The notes under the pieces: model-generated
What the model was told of the DNA's origin: nothing
Seen by the model: the letters and a program-made list of their open reading frames with translations, nothing else
Databases searched by the model: none
Shown here: positions 52,494 through 61,391 of the stretch, one piece after another
Layout of the letters: every line of letters starts with the position of its first letter
Numbering within the stretch: the stretch's first letter is position 1
Translations under genes and position numbers: made by a program
DNA from: Pseudomonas sp. URMO17WK12:I2
Lineage (GTDB): Bacteria > Pseudomonadota > Gammaproteobacteria > Pseudomonadales > Pseudomonadaceae
Direction: 5' to 3'
Assembly: GCF_003253735.1 (NCBI RefSeq)
Contig: NZ_QKYW01000007.1
Location: 164,387 to 228,386 of the forward strand
Length of the DNA: 64,000 bases

Positions 52494-53822
52494 TCAGCGG
52501 AGCATGCCGCTGCCGTAGCCCTTCAGGTTGGCTTTCTTCATCAGGGATTCGTACTGGTGCGAAACGAGGTGCGATTGTACTTGCGACATAAAGTCCATCA
52601 CAACCACTACCACGATCAGCAACGAGGTCCCGCCAAGGTAGAACGGTACGTTGGCCGCCACCACCAGGAACTGGGGCAACAAGCATACGGCCGTCATGTA
52701 CAGAGCACCGAACATGGTCAAGCGGGTCAGAACGCCATCGATATAGCGCGCGGACTGCTCACCGGGACGGATACCCGGAATAAAGGCACCGGACTTCTTC
52801 AGGTTTTCCGCTACGTCTTTCGGGTTGAACATCAGCGCTGTGTAGAAGAAGCAGAAGAAAATGATCCCTGCACTAAACAGCAGAATGTTCAACGGCTGAC
52901 CAGGAGCGATAGCCTGTGAAATATCCTGCAGCCAGCCCATACCTTCGGACTGACCAAACCAGGCACCCAGCGAAGCCGGGAATAACAGAAGGCTGCTGGC
53001 GAAGATGGCCGGGATCACGCCCGCCATGTTCACCTTCAACGGCAGGTGGCTGGTCTGCGCGGCAAAGACCTTGCGGCCCTGCTGACGCTTGGCGTAGTGC
53101 ACCGCGATGCGACGCTGACCACGCTCAATGAACACCACAAAACCGATGATCGCTACTGCCAGCAAACCGATGGCGATAAGGGCAAAGATATTGATATCGC
53201 CCTGACGTGCAGACTCGAAAGACTGCCCGATCGCCGACGGCAGACCGGCTACGATGCCCGCAAAAATCAGCATCGAAATACCGTTGCCAACACCGCGCTC
53301 GGTGATCTGCTCGCCTAGCCACATCATGAACATCGCACCCGCCACGAAGGTGGTGACTGCAACGAAGTGGAAGCCGAAATCAGCCGAGAACGCTACGCCC
53401 TGGCTCGCCAGGCCAACGGACATGCCGATAGCCTGAACGAATGCCAGAACCAAGGTGCCGTAGCGGGTGTATTGACTGATCTTGCGACGACCAGCCTCAC
53501 CTTCCTTCTTCAACTGCTCCAGCTGCGGGCTCACGGCGGTCATCAGCTGCATGATGATCGATGCCGAGATGTACGGCATGATCCCCAGTGCAAAGATGCT
53601 CATCCGTTCCAGCGCGCCGCCGGAAAACATGTTGAACAAGCTAAGAATGGTCCCCTCATTCTGTCGAAACAGATCGGCCAGACGGTCAGGGTTTATACCG
53701 GGAACTGGGATATGCGCGCCGATTCGATAGACGATGATCGCCATGAACAGAAAGCGCAGACGAGCCCAGAGTTCGGACAACCCGCCACCAGCCAGAGCAG
53801 AGAGAGCACCTTGCTTAGCCAT
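52494..53822 (-). CDS. secY: protein translocase subunit SecY
   Basis: 442-residue channel-forming subunit of the Sec translocon with ten membrane segments. It starts [20 protein letters not shown]; the first segments ([40 protein letters not shown]) and cytosolic loop motif ([20 protein letters not shown]) are typical. It starts immediately after the rplO stop and is followed by rpmJ. Confidence 0.98.
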
Positions 53823-54257
53823 TTATTCCTCGAACTTACCGCCAGCTGCTTCGATAGCCGCACGCGCACCTTTGGTGGCAGCGATACCTTTGAGGGTGAC
53901 CGCGCGAGTAATCTCACCGGACAGCATGACTTTCACACGCTGTACGTTTTGATTAATCAGGTTGGCATCCTTCAGTGCTTGCAGAGTAACTACGTCGCCT
54001 TCGATCTTGTTCAGCTCGGACGTACGCACTTCTGCGCGATCCATAGCTTTCAGAGACACGAAACCGAACTTGGGCAGACGACGGTGCAGAGGCTGCTGGC
54101 CGCCTTCGAAACCCGGAGCAATGGTGCCACCGGAGCGGGAGGTCTGACCTTTGTGGCCACGGCCACCGGTCTTGCCCAAACCACTACCGATACCACGGCC
54201 CGGACGATGCTTCTCGCGACGGGAACCCGGCGCTGGACTCAGATCATTCAGGTACAT
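53823..54257 (-). CDS. rplO: 50S ribosomal protein L15
   Basis: 144-residue large-subunit assembly protein: MYLNDLSPAPGSRREKHRPG, then RGIGSGLGKTGGRGHKGQTS. The Gly/Arg-rich N-terminal extension penetrates 23S rRNA. Normal length. It abuts secY with no spacer and follows rpmD by 3 bases, so translation of rpmD-rplO-secY is probably coupled. Confidence 0.98.
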   Translation of the reverse strand: MYLNDLSPAPGSRREKHRPGRGIGSGLGKTGGRGHKGQTSRSGGTIAPGFEGGQQPLHRRLPKFGFVSLKAMDRAEVRTSELNKIEGDVVTLQALKDANLINQNVQRVKVMLSGEITRAVTLKGIAATKGARAAIEAAGGKFEE

Positions 54258-54260
54258 GGA

Positions 54261-54440
54261 TCAACCCTCCACACGGAGAAGGTAATAAGCCTTGTTGATC
54301 ATGCCGCGGTTTTCCGGAGTATCCAGAACTTCGACGGTATGATTGATGCGACGCAGGCCGAGACCCTTGACGCAGGCTTTATGATTGGCCAGACGGCCAT
54401 TGGTGCTCTTGATCAGAGTCACTTTGACGGTGTTAGCCAT
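54261..54440 (-). CDS. rpmD: 50S ribosomal protein L30
   Basis: 59-residue small protein of the 50S subunit: MANTVKVTLIKSTNGRLANH then KACVKGLGLRRINHTVEVLD. I set the start at ATG 54440 two bases after the rpsE stop; the longer upstream frame is a reading of rpsE in another phase. L30 is absent in some bacteria but normal in gammaproteobacteria. Confidence 0.97.
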   Translation of the reverse strand: MANTVKVTLIKSTNGRLANHKACVKGLGLRRINHTVEVLDTPENRGMINKAYYLLRVEG

Positions 54441-54442
54441 GG

Positions 54443-54943
54443 TTAGAGAATCTCCTCGACACTCTTGCCACGCTTGGCCGCAACCGAATCCGGAGACTGC
54501 ATAGCCTTCAGACCTTTGAAGGTGGCATGAACCACGTTCACAGGGTTGGTAGAGCCGTAGCACTTGGCCAGAACGTTCTGAACACCAGCGACTTCCAGGA
54601 CGGCACGCATGGCGCCACCAGCGATGATGCCGGTACCTTCGGAAGCAGGCTGCATGTAAACCTTCGAAGCGCCGTGGGCGGACTTCATGGCGTACTGCAG
54701 GGTGGTGCCGTTCAGATCAACTTGGATCATGTTGCGACGAGCAGCTTCCATAGCTTTCTGGATAGCAGCCGGCACTTCACGAGATTTGCCGCGGCCGAAA
54801 CCTACACGGCCCTTGCCATCACCTACCACGGTCAGCGCGGTGAAGGTGAAGATACGGCCGCCTTTAACGGTCTTGGCAACGCGGTTCACTTGAACCAGCT
54901 TCTCGATATAGCCTTCGTCGCGCTTTTGGTCGTTATTTGCCAT
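54443..54943 (-). CDS. rpsE: 30S ribosomal protein S5
   Basis: 166-residue decoding-fidelity protein: KLVQVNRVAKTVKGGRIFTF (double-stranded RNA-binding domain, residues 15-75) and SEGTGIIAGGAMRAVLEVAG. The VNRVAKTVKGG loop is the spectinomycin-resistance region and has the usual sensitive-type sequence. It lies 3 bases after rplR. Confidence 0.98.
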   Translation of the reverse strand: MANNDQKRDEGYIEKLVQVNRVAKTVKGGRIFTFTALTVVGDGKGRVGFGRGKSREVPAAIQKAMEAARRNMIQVDLNGTTLQYAMKSAHGASKVYMQPASEGTGIIAGGAMRAVLEVAGVQNVLAKCYGSTNPVNVVHATFKGLKAMQSPDSVAAKRGKSVEEIL

Positions 54944-54946
54944 AAC

Positions 54947-55297
54947 TTAGAACTCCAGCCCGCCTTCACGAGCAGCATCAGCCAGCGCCTTGACGCGGCC
55001 GTGGTACTTGAAGCCAGAACGGTCGAATGCAACCTGAGTCACACCAGCGGCTTTCGCGCGCTCGGCAACCAGCTCACCAACTTTCTTGGCCGCGTCGACG
55101 TTGCCAGTGGCGCTGTCACGCAGTGCTTTGTCCAAGGTAGAGGCGCTGGCCAGAACCTTGCTGCCGTCGGCCGAGATGACCTGGGCATAGATGTGCTGCG
55201 AAGAGCGATACACGCAGAGACGCACGGCTTCGAGCTCGTGCATTTTCAGGCGTGCTTTGCGAGCGCGACGCAGACGAGTAACTTTTTTGTCGGTCAT
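54947..55297 (-). CDS. rplR: 50S ribosomal protein L18
   Basis: 116-residue 5S rRNA-binding protein: MTDKKVTRLRRARKARLKMH, QVISADGSKVLASASTLDKA and the C-terminal VAFDRSGFKYHGRVKALADA. Normal length. It lies 11 bases after rplF and 3 bases before rpsE in the spc operon. Confidence 0.98.
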   Translation of the reverse strand: MTDKKVTRLRRARKARLKMHELEAVRLCVYRSSQHIYAQVISADGSKVLASASTLDKALRDSATGNVDAAKKVGELVAERAKAAGVTQVAFDRSGFKYHGRVKALADAAREGGLEF

Positions 55298-55308
55298 TTC
55301 CTAGCCCC

Positions 55309-55842
55309 TTACTTCTTCTTGGCTTCTTTACGGCGGACGACTTCGTCAGCGTAACGAACACCTTTGCCCTTGTAAGGCTCAGGACGACGGAAATCACGGA
55401 TCTCCGCAGCAACCTGACCAACCAGCTGCTTATCGACACCCTTGATCAGGATCTCGGTCTGGTTCGGGGTTTCGGCCACAACGCCTTCCGGCAGTTGGTA
55501 GTCGATAGGGTGAGAGAAGCCCAACGCCAGGTTAAGCACCTGACCCTTGGCCTGCGCCTTGTAACCAACACCGACCAGCTGGAGCTTGCGCTCGAAGCCT
55601 TGGCTCACGCCAATGACCATGTTGTTAACCAGGGCACGGGTAGTACCGGCCATCGCACGAGTCTGCTGGTCGCCGTTGCGAGCAGCGAAACGCAGCTCAC
55701 CGGATTCCTGCAGCACTTCAACGGACGAGTGAACATTCAGTTCCAGAGTGCCCTTGGCACCCTTCACCGAAAGCTGCTGACCGGCGAGTTTGATCTCTAC
55801 ACCAGCAGGCAGCTTGACGGGGTTCTTAGCAACGCGAGACAT
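55309..55842 (-). CDS. rplF: 50S ribosomal protein L6
   Basis: 177-residue protein at the factor-binding site made of two similar domains: VSRVAKNPVKLPAGVEIKLA region at the start, then PEPYKGKGVRYADEVVRRKE at the end, the L6 signature. It lies 12 bases after rpsH and before rplR. Standard for the family. Confidence 0.98.
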   Translation of the reverse strand: MSRVAKNPVKLPAGVEIKLAGQQLSVKGAKGTLELNVHSSVEVLQESGELRFAARNGDQQTRAMAGTTRALVNNMVIGVSQGFERKLQLVGVGYKAQAKGQVLNLALGFSHPIDYQLPEGVVAETPNQTEILIKGVDKQLVGQVAAEIRDFRRPEPYKGKGVRYADEVVRRKEAKKK

Positions 55843-55854
55843 GCTTATCCCCCC

Positions 55855-56247
55855 TTAGAACACAGTGCAAAGCACTTCGCCGCCGACACCGGCAGCGCGC
55901 GCAGCGCGGTCCGTCATCACACCTTTGTTGGTGGAGACGATGGAAACACCGAGACCGCCACGAACTTTCGGCAGATCATCGACGGATTTGTACTGACGAA
56001 GGCCAGGACGGCTGACGCGCTTGACTTCCTCGATGACCGGACGGCCTTCGAAGTACTTCAGCTCGATCGACAGCTGTGGCTTTGCTTCACCATTGATTTC
56101 ATAACCGGCAATGTAACCTTCGTCTTTGAGAACTTTGGCTACAGCCACCTTCAACGTGGAAGACGGCATGCTTACGACGGACTTTTCAGCCATCTGGGCA
56201 TTACGGATACGAGTTAGCATGTCCGCTAACGGGTCCTGCATACTCAT
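55855..56247 (-). CDS. rpsH: 30S ribosomal protein S8
   Basis: 130-residue central-domain assembly protein: MSMQDPLADMLTRIRNAQMA and the C-terminal GLGVSIVSTNKGVMTDRAAR. In E. coli S8 represses the spc operon by binding near rplE. Here rpsH is separated from the upstream rpsN by 184 bases with a very strong hairpin and its own promoter, so rpsH and the genes behind it can be transcribed on their own. Confidence 0.98.
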   Translation of the reverse strand: MSMQDPLADMLTRIRNAQMAEKSVVSMPSSTLKVAVAKVLKDEGYIAGYEINGEAKPQLSIELKYFEGRPVIEEVKRVSRPGLRQYKSVDDLPKVRGGLGVSIVSTNKGVMTDRAARAAGVGGEVLCTVF

Positions 56248-56335
56248 GGGCTAGACGCTCCTGATACAAAAAGAATTAGCCTCTCGGCTAAGAATCACCA
56301 GAACTCACGGAAATCCGGGCTCAGGCGAGCCGGGC

Positions 56336-56364
56336 ATTCTAGAGACTGATCAAAAATGAATCAA
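56336..56364 (-). promoter_or_regulatory. internal spc promoter whose -35 lies in the terminator arm
   Basis: On the minus strand TTGATT (56364-56359), a 17-base spacer and TAGAAT (56341-56336). The -35 is part of the 3' arm of the hairpin at 56353-56390. Transcription would begin near 56329, about 80 bases ahead of rpsH. Confidence 0.7.
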
Positions 56365-56390
56365 GCCCCAAAAGGGGCTTGATTCATTTT
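56353..56390. terminator. strong bidirectional terminator between rpsN and rpsH
   Basis: A 17-bp perfect stem, AAAATGAATCAAGCCCC with its inverted copy, and an AAAA loop (TTTT on the minus strand). On the minus strand it ends in ATTTTTGATC, giving a U-tract. It sits 42 bases beyond the rpsN stop, in the middle of the spc operon. Confidence 0.88.
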
Positions 56391-56396
56391 GCTTGT

Positions 56397-56418
56397 ACGC
56401 CGGAGCTAGCTCCGGCGT
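56397..56418. repeat. 22-bp perfect palindrome after rpsN
   Basis: ACGCCGGAGCT and AGCTCCGGCGT make a perfect palindrome 13 bases after the rpsN stop, next to the terminator hairpin. It could form an 8-9 bp stem in RNA. Confidence 0.8.
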
Positions 56419-56431
56419 TTGCCGCATCGGC

Positions 56432-56737
56432 TTACCAGCTGGCTTTAACCAGACCTGGTACGTCACCGCGCATGGCTGCTTCACGCAGCTTGATACGCGA
56501 CAGACCGAACTTGCGGAAGACACCGTGCGGGCGGCCGGTGATACGGCAGCGATTGCGCAGGCGCGAGGCGCTGGCATCACGGGGTTGCTTCTGCAGGGCA
56601 ACACTGGCTTCCCAGCGTGCTTCTGGAGTTGCGTTCTGGTCTACGATGATGGCTTTCAGCTCGGCACGCTTTTTGGCGTACTTGGCAACCGTTTGCTGAC
56701 GCTTCAGCTCGCGGTTTTTCATGCTCGTCTTGGCCAT
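56432..56737 (-). CDS. rpsN: 30S ribosomal protein S14, zinc-free long form
   Basis: 101-residue S14: MAKTSMKNRELKRQQTVAKY, then CRITGRPHGVFRKFGLSRIK. It has the long form without the CxxC...CxxC zinc ribbon of the short form; only single Cys is in NRCRIT. The ATG at 56737 gives the normal start. After it the operon is interrupted by two hairpins and a promoter. Confidence 0.98.
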   Translation of the reverse strand: MAKTSMKNRELKRQQTVAKYAKKRAELKAIIVDQNATPEARWEASVALQKQPRDASASRLRNRCRITGRPHGVFRKFGLSRIKLREAAMRGDVPGLVKASW

Positions 56738-56750
56738 GTTCCTACTCCAA

Positions 56751-57290
56751 TCAGTTACGGAACGGGAATTTGAAAGCACGCAGCAGTGCGCGACCTTCAT
56801 CATCCGTACGGGCAGTAGTGGTCAGAGTGATGTCCAGACCACGCAGCGCATCGATCTTGTCGTAATCGATTTCCGGGAAGATGATCTGCTCTTTCACGCC
56901 CATGCTGTAGTTGCCACGACCATCGAAGGACTTGGCATTCAGGCCGCGGAAGTCACGCACGCGCGGCAGGGAGATGGACAGCAGACGATCCAGGAACTCG
57001 TACATACGCTCGCGACGCAGAGTGACCTTGACGCCGATCGGCCAGCCCTCACGAACCTTGAAACCAGCGATCGACTTGCGGGCATAAGTCACGACGACTT
57101 TCTGACCGGTAATCTTCTCGAGGTCGGCAACTGCGTGTTCGATGATCTTCTTGTCACCGATCGCTTCGCCCAGGCCCATGTTCAGGGTGATCTTGGTGAT
57201 GCGCGGAACTTCCATCACGTTACCCAGCTTCAGTTCTTCCTTCAGCTTGGGCGCGATTTCCTTCCGGTAAATCTCTTTCAGTCGTGCCAT
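56751..57290 (-). CDS. rplE: 50S ribosomal protein L5
   Basis: 179-residue 5S rRNA-binding protein of the central protuberance: MARLKEIYRKEIAPKLKEEL, and PRITKITLNMGLGEAIGDKK, RDFRGLNAKSFDGRGNYSMG. Standard length. It lies 13 bases before rpsN and 19 after rplX. In E. coli, S8 binds around its start to shut down spc translation; the homologous RNA structure was not searched for in detail. Confidence 0.98.
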   Translation of the reverse strand: MARLKEIYRKEIAPKLKEELKLGNVMEVPRITKITLNMGLGEAIGDKKIIEHAVADLEKITGQKVVVTYARKSIAGFKVREGWPIGVKVTLRRERMYEFLDRLLSISLPRVRDFRGLNAKSFDGRGNYSMGVKEQIIFPEIDYDKIDALRGLDITLTTTARTDDEGRALLRAFKFPFRN

Positions 57291-57309
57291 GGTGTTTTAC
57301 CTATGATTC

Positions 57310-57624
57310 TCAAGCGCCAACCGGCTTCTGGGTGGACTTGAAGACACGAATTTTCTTGCCGTCTTCAACTTTGAAACCAACGCGATCAGCCTTGTTGGTT
57401 TCGCCGTTGAAAATGGCAACGTTGGAAGCGTGCAGTGGCGCTTCTTTCTCGACGATACCGCCTTGAACGCCCGACATCGGGTTCGGCTTGGTATGACGCT
57501 TGACCAGGTTGATGCCACCAACGACCAGACGGTCGTCGGCGAGAACCTTGAGCACCTTACCGCGCTTACCTTTGTCTTTACCGGCGATCACGATGATCTC
57601 GTCGTCACGACGAATCTTTTGCAT
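57310..57624 (-). CDS. rplX: 50S ribosomal protein L24
   Basis: 104-residue assembly-initiating protein: KIRRDDEIIVIAGKDKGKRG (KOW motif) and NLVKRHTKPNPMSGVQGGIV. Normal length. It lies 11 bases after rplN and 19 before rplE in the spc operon, with nothing unusual. Confidence 0.98.
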   Translation of the reverse strand: MQKIRRDDEIIVIAGKDKGKRGKVLKVLADDRLVVGGINLVKRHTKPNPMSGVQGGIVEKEAPLHASNVAIFNGETNKADRVGFKVEDGKKIRVFKSTQKPVGA

Positions 57625-57635
57625 GTCGGATCTCC

Positions 57636-58004
57636 TTAAAGCACTTCAGGGGCGAGCGAGACGATCTTCATGAACTTCTCAGTACGAAGTTCACGGGTCA
57701 CTGGCCCGAAGATACGGGTACCGATCGGCTCTTGCTTGTTGTTCAGCAGAACAGCAGCGTTGCCGTCGAAGCGGATGATCGAACCGTCGGCACGGCGAAC
57801 GCCGTGACGGGTACGAACGACCACTGCGGTCATGACCTGACCTTTCTTCACTTTACCGCGCGGAATTGCTTCTTTGACGGTGACCTTGATGATGTCGCCA
57901 ATGCCAGCGTAGCGGCGATGCGAGCCACCCAGCACCTTGATGCACATGACGCGGCGTGCACCACTGTTGTCGGCCACATCGAGCATGGATTGAGTCTGAA
58001 TCAT
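57636..58004 (-). CDS. rplN: 50S ribosomal protein L14
   Basis: 122-residue intersubunit-bridge protein and first gene of the classical spc operon: MIQTQSMLDVADNSGARRVM, GKVKKGQVMTAVVVRTRHGV and the C-terminal REKFMKIVSLAPEVL-like end. It lies 23 bases after rpsQ. No separate promoter or terminator was seen in that gap, so S10 and spc are probably joined here. Confidence 0.98.
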   Translation of the reverse strand: MIQTQSMLDVADNSGARRVMCIKVLGGSHRRYAGIGDIIKVTVKEAIPRGKVKKGQVMTAVVVRTRHGVRRADGSIIRFDGNAAVLLNNKQEPIGTRIFGPVTRELRTEKFMKIVSLAPEVL

Positions 58005-58027
58005 ATAATTTCTCCGACCCTTAGCCC

Positions 58028-58294
58028 TTAGACTTCCACTGCGCGTTCGAGAACTTCAACCAGCGCCCAAGACTTGGTCTTGGCCAGCGGACGCGTTTCG
58101 GTAATCGAAACTTTGTCGCCGATCTTGCACTGGTTGGTTTCGTCGTGTGCGTGCAGCTTGGTCGAACGCTTGACATATTTACCGTAGATCGGGTGCTTAA
58201 CGCGACGCTCGATCAGTACGGTGATGGTCTTGTCCATCTTGTCGCTGACAACACGGCCGGTCAGCGTACGGACTGTTTTTTCGGCTTCAGCCAT
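58028..58294 (-). CDS. rpsQ: 30S ribosomal protein S17
   Basis: 88-residue OB-fold rRNA-binding protein: AEAEKTVRTLTGRVVSDKMD, TVLIERRVKHPIYGKYVKRS and ITETRPLAKTKSW. I chose the ATG at 58294 since the GTG two codons earlier overlaps the rpmC stop area. The last gene of the S10 operon by E. coli convention. Confidence 0.97.
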   Translation of the reverse strand: MAEAEKTVRTLTGRVVSDKMDKTITVLIERRVKHPIYGKYVKRSTKLHAHDETNQCKIGDKVSITETRPLAKTKSWALVEVLERAVEV

Positions 58295-58296
58295 GA

Positions 58297-58488
58297 TCAC
58301 TTACCTGCCTGCTGGTTGAGCACAGTTTTCACACGAGCGATGTCGCGCTTAACTTGCGAGAGCAGGTGAGACTGCCCCAACTGGCCAGTTGCTTTCTGCA
58401 TACGCAGATTGAACTGGTCGCGCAGCAGGCCGAGCAGTTGCTCGTTCAGCTGCTGTGCTGATTTTTCACGAAGTTCATTCGCTTTCAT
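58297..58488 (-). CDS. rpmC: 50S ribosomal protein L29
   Basis: 63-residue helical hairpin protein near the exit tunnel: [20 protein letters not shown] then [20 protein letters not shown]. The ATG at 58488 overlaps the rplP TGA by one base (TGATG), which couples their translation. Three bases separate it from rpsQ. Confidence 0.97.
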
Positions 58489-58901
58489 CACATCACCGTC
58501 CGCTTAACAAAAGTGGTGGCGAGCGGCAGCTTTGCAGCAGCCAGGGCGAAAGCCTCACGCGCCAACTCTTCGGAAACGCCTTCGATCTCGTACAGGACTT
58601 TGCCTGGCTGGATCTGGGCTACCCAATATTCAACGCTACCCTTCCCTTTACCCATCCGCACTTCGAGAGGCTTCTTGGTTACAGGCTTGTCAGGGAACAC
58701 GCGAATCCAGATCTTCCCGCCACGCTTAACGTGACGAGTCAGAGCACGACGAGCGGACTCGATCTGACGGGCGGTGAGACGACCGCGGGCAACAGACTTC
58801 AGCGCGAACTCGCCGAAGCTGACTTTGCTACCGCGCTGAGCCAGACCACGGTTGTGGCCGGTCATCTGCTTGCGGAACTTCGTACGCTTTGGTTGCAACA
58901 T
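58488..58901 (-). CDS. rplP: 50S ribosomal protein L16
   Basis: 137-residue A-site-adjacent protein: [20 protein letters not shown] and [40 protein letters not shown]. Normal length. It lies 12 bases after rpsC and overlaps rpmC by one base. The evernimicin/avilamycin contact region looks wild type. Confidence 0.98.
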
Positions 58902-58913
58902 GTGGCGTACCCC

Positions 58914-59600
58914 TTACTTAGCAGCTTTTTTACGAGGCGCAGGTGCTTGCGGTTTCAGTTCTTCTTTGAGGCCACCGATGACCTCGCCTTTGAAGATCCA
59001 AACCTTGACACCGATCACACCGTAAGTGGTGTGCGCTTCGTACGTGGCATAGTCGATATCGGCACGCAGGGTGTGCAACGGCACACGACCTTCGCGATAC
59101 CATTCGGTACGTGCGATTTCAGCACCACCGAGACGACCGCTCACCTGGATTTTGATGCCTTTGGCACCAATGCGCATGGCGTTCTGTACAGCGCGCTTCA
59201 TGGCGCGACGGAACATCACGCGACGCTCCAGCTGCTGAGCTACGCTTTGCGCAACCAGCATACCGTCGAGCTCCGGCTTGCGGATCTCTTCGATATTGAT
59301 GTGCACAGGCACACCCATTTGCTTGGTCAGGTCCTGACGCAGCTTCTCAACATCTTCACCTTTCTTGCCGATCACGATGCCGGGACGAGCGGTGTGGATG
59401 GTGATGCGTGCGGTTTGGGCCGGGCGAGCGATGTCGACACGGCTTACGGACGCGCTTTTTAATTTGTCGAGGAGGTATTCACGCACCTTCAGATCAGCGA
59501 ACAGGTAGTCCGCATAAGTCCGACCGTCTGCGTACCAGACGGAGGTGTGTTCCTTGACGATTCCCAGGCGAATGCCAGTGGGATGTACTTTCTGACCCAT
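58914..59600 (-). CDS. rpsC: 30S ribosomal protein S3
   Basis: 228-residue head protein with mRNA-helicase role. It starts MGQKVHPTGIRLGIVKEHTS; a KH domain around 40-105 contains the GKKGEDVEKLRQDL loop, and the C-terminal domain has RVMFRRAMKRAVQNAMRIGA. I chose the ATG at 59600; upstream residues in the same frame overlap rplV. It lies 13 bases after rplV. Confidence 0.98.
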   Translation of the reverse strand: MGQKVHPTGIRLGIVKEHTSVWYADGRTYADYLFADLKVREYLLDKLKSASVSRVDIARPAQTARITIHTARPGIVIGKKGEDVEKLRQDLTKQMGVPVHINIEEIRKPELDGMLVAQSVAQQLERRVMFRRAMKRAVQNAMRIGAKGIKIQVSGRLGGAEIARTEWYREGRVPLHTLRADIDYATYEAHTTYGVIGVKVWIFKGEVIGGLKEELKPQAPAPRKKAAK

Positions 59601-59613
59601 CTGATCGACTCCG

Positions 59614-59946
59614 TTACTTGTCCGCAACCTTGACAGTGATATGGCAAGACCGCTTGACGATGCGATCAGCGCGGCCTTTGGCACGCGGCATGATTCGCTT
59701 CAGCGAACGCCCCTCGTTGACGAAAACGGTGCTGACCTTCAGGTCATCAACGTCTGCGCCTTCGTTGTGCTCGGCGTTGGCTACAGCCGACTCCAGCACT
59801 TTCTTCATGATTTCCGCGGCTTTCTTACTGCTAAAAGCCAGCAGGTTGAGCGCTTCGCCCACCTTCTTCCCGCGGATCTGGTCGGCGACCAAGCGGGCTT
59901 TCTGGGCGGAGATGCGAGCGCCCGACAACTTAGCGGCTACTTCCAT
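59614..59946 (-). CDS. rplV: 50S ribosomal protein L22
   Basis: 110-residue protein lining the exit tunnel: [20 protein letters not shown] and the beta-hairpin region [20 protein letters not shown] near residues 80-100, where macrolide-resistance changes arise; it appears wild type. It lies 11 bases after rpsS in the S10 operon. Confidence 0.98.
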
Positions 59947-59957
59947 TTCCTTACCCC

Positions 59958-60233
59958 TTAACGCTTGGCTTTCTTGTCAGCCACGTGCCCACGATAAGTG
60001 CGGGTACCGGCGAACTCGCCCAGTTTGTGGCCGACCATGTCTTCGTTCACGAGAACGGGGACGTGTTGACGACCGTTATGCACGGCGATGGTCAGACCGA
60101 CCATCTGCGGCAGAATCATCGAACGGCGCGACCAGGTTTTCACCGGCTTGCGATCATTCTTTTCTGCTGCCACTTCGACCTTCTTCAGTAGGTGAAGATC
60201 GATGAAAGGACCTTTTTTCAGAGAACGTGGCAC
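59958..60233 (-). CDS. rpsS: 30S ribosomal protein S19
   Basis: 91-residue head protein contacting S13 and the A-site finger: [20 protein letters not shown], then [20 protein letters not shown] and [20 protein letters not shown]. Standard for the family. It lies 16 bases after rplB and before rplV. Confidence 0.98.
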
Positions 60234-60249
60234 TGTCGTATCCCTCTAG

Positions 60250-61074
60250 TTACTTGCGACGACGGACGATCATGTTGTCGGTGCGTTTGTTACCACGAGT
60301 CTTCGCGCCCTTAGTCGGGAAGCCCCATGGAGACACCGGATGACGACCACCAGAGGTACGACCTTCACCACCACCGTGTGGGTGGTCGACCGGGTTCATG
60401 GCAACACCACGAACGGTCGGGCGAACGCCACGCCAGCGTTTGGCACCAGCTTTACCCAGCGAACGCAGGCTGTGCTCGGAGTTCGAGACTTCGCCCAGGG
60501 TCGCGCGGCACTCGGCCAGCACTTTACGCATTTCACCGCTGCGCAGACGCAGGGTGACGTAGACGCCTTCACGAGCGATCAGCTGAGCCGAAGCACCAGC
60601 GGAACGAGCGATTTGAGCACCTTTGCCCGGCTTGAGCTCGATACCGTGAACGGTCGAACCAACCGGAATGTTACGCAGCGGCAGGCTGTTGCCAGCCTTG
60701 ATCGGCGCCATCGAACCTGCAACCAGCTGATCGCCGGCGCTCACACCCTTCGGTGCGATGATGTAGCGACGCTCACCGTCTGCATATTTCAGCAGGGCGA
60801 TGTGCGCAGTACGGTTCGGGTCATATTCAACGCGCTCGACAGTGGCTGGAATGCCATCTTTGTCATTGCGACGGAAATCGACCAGACGGTAATGCTGCTT
60901 GTGACCACCGCCGATATGACGGGTGGTGATACGGCCGTTGTTGTTACGACCGCCAGTTTTCGACTTCTTCTCGAGCAGCGGAGCATGAGGAGCGCCTTTG
61001 TGCAGCTCCTGATTGACCACCTTGACCACAAAACGGCGGCCCGCGGAAGTCGGTTTGCATTTAACGATTGCCAT
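60250..61074 (-). CDS. rplB: 50S ribosomal protein L2
   Basis: 274-residue core protein needed for peptidyl transfer and subunit joining: MAIVKCKPTSAGRRFVVKVV at the start and RGVAMNPVDHPHGGGEGRTS near residues 220-240, with the essential histidine in DHPHGGGEG. Standard length. It lies 14 bases after rplW. Confidence 0.98.
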   Translation of the reverse strand: MAIVKCKPTSAGRRFVVKVVNQELHKGAPHAPLLEKKSKTGGRNNNGRITTRHIGGGHKQHYRLVDFRRNDKDGIPATVERVEYDPNRTAHIALLKYADGERRYIIAPKGVSAGDQLVAGSMAPIKAGNSLPLRNIPVGSTVHGIELKPGKGAQIARSAGASAQLIAREGVYVTLRLRSGEMRKVLAECRATLGEVSNSEHSLRSLGKAGAKRWRGVRPTVRGVAMNPVDHPHGGGEGRTSGGRHPVSPWGFPTKGAKTRGNKRTDNMIVRRRK

Positions 61075-61088
61075 GATGCACCCCTTCC

Positions 61089-61391
61089 TTACTCAGCACT
61101 GCTGGTGGCGAAATCGAGATCCTGGCCTGGCTGAAGGGAGATGATCGCCTTCTTCCAGTCGTTACGCTTGCCCAGACCGCGAGCGGTACGCTTGCTCTTA
61201 CCCAGAACGTTCTGAGTCGTCACATGCTGAACCTTCACGCTGAACAGGCTTTCGACGGCCTTCTTGATTTCCAGCTTGGTTGCGTCAGTCGCAACTTTGA
61301 AAACGAACTGGCTTTTCTTGTCTGCCAGAGTCGTGGCCTTCTCGGAGATGTGCGGGCCAAGCAGCACTTTGAATACGCGTTCCTGGTTCAT
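61089..61391 (-). CDS. rplW: 50S ribosomal protein L23
   Basis: 100-residue exit-tunnel protein that docks trigger factor and SRP: MNQERVFKVLLGPHISEKAT, KVATDATKLEIKKAVESLFS, and a basic GKSKRTARGLGKRNDWKKAI loop. Its ATG overlaps the rplD stop (ATGA), coupling translation. Confidence 0.98.
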   Translation of the reverse strand: MNQERVFKVLLGPHISEKATTLADKKSQFVFKVATDATKLEIKKAVESLFSVKVQHVTTQNVLGKSKRTARGLGKRNDWKKAIISLQPGQDLDFATSSAE

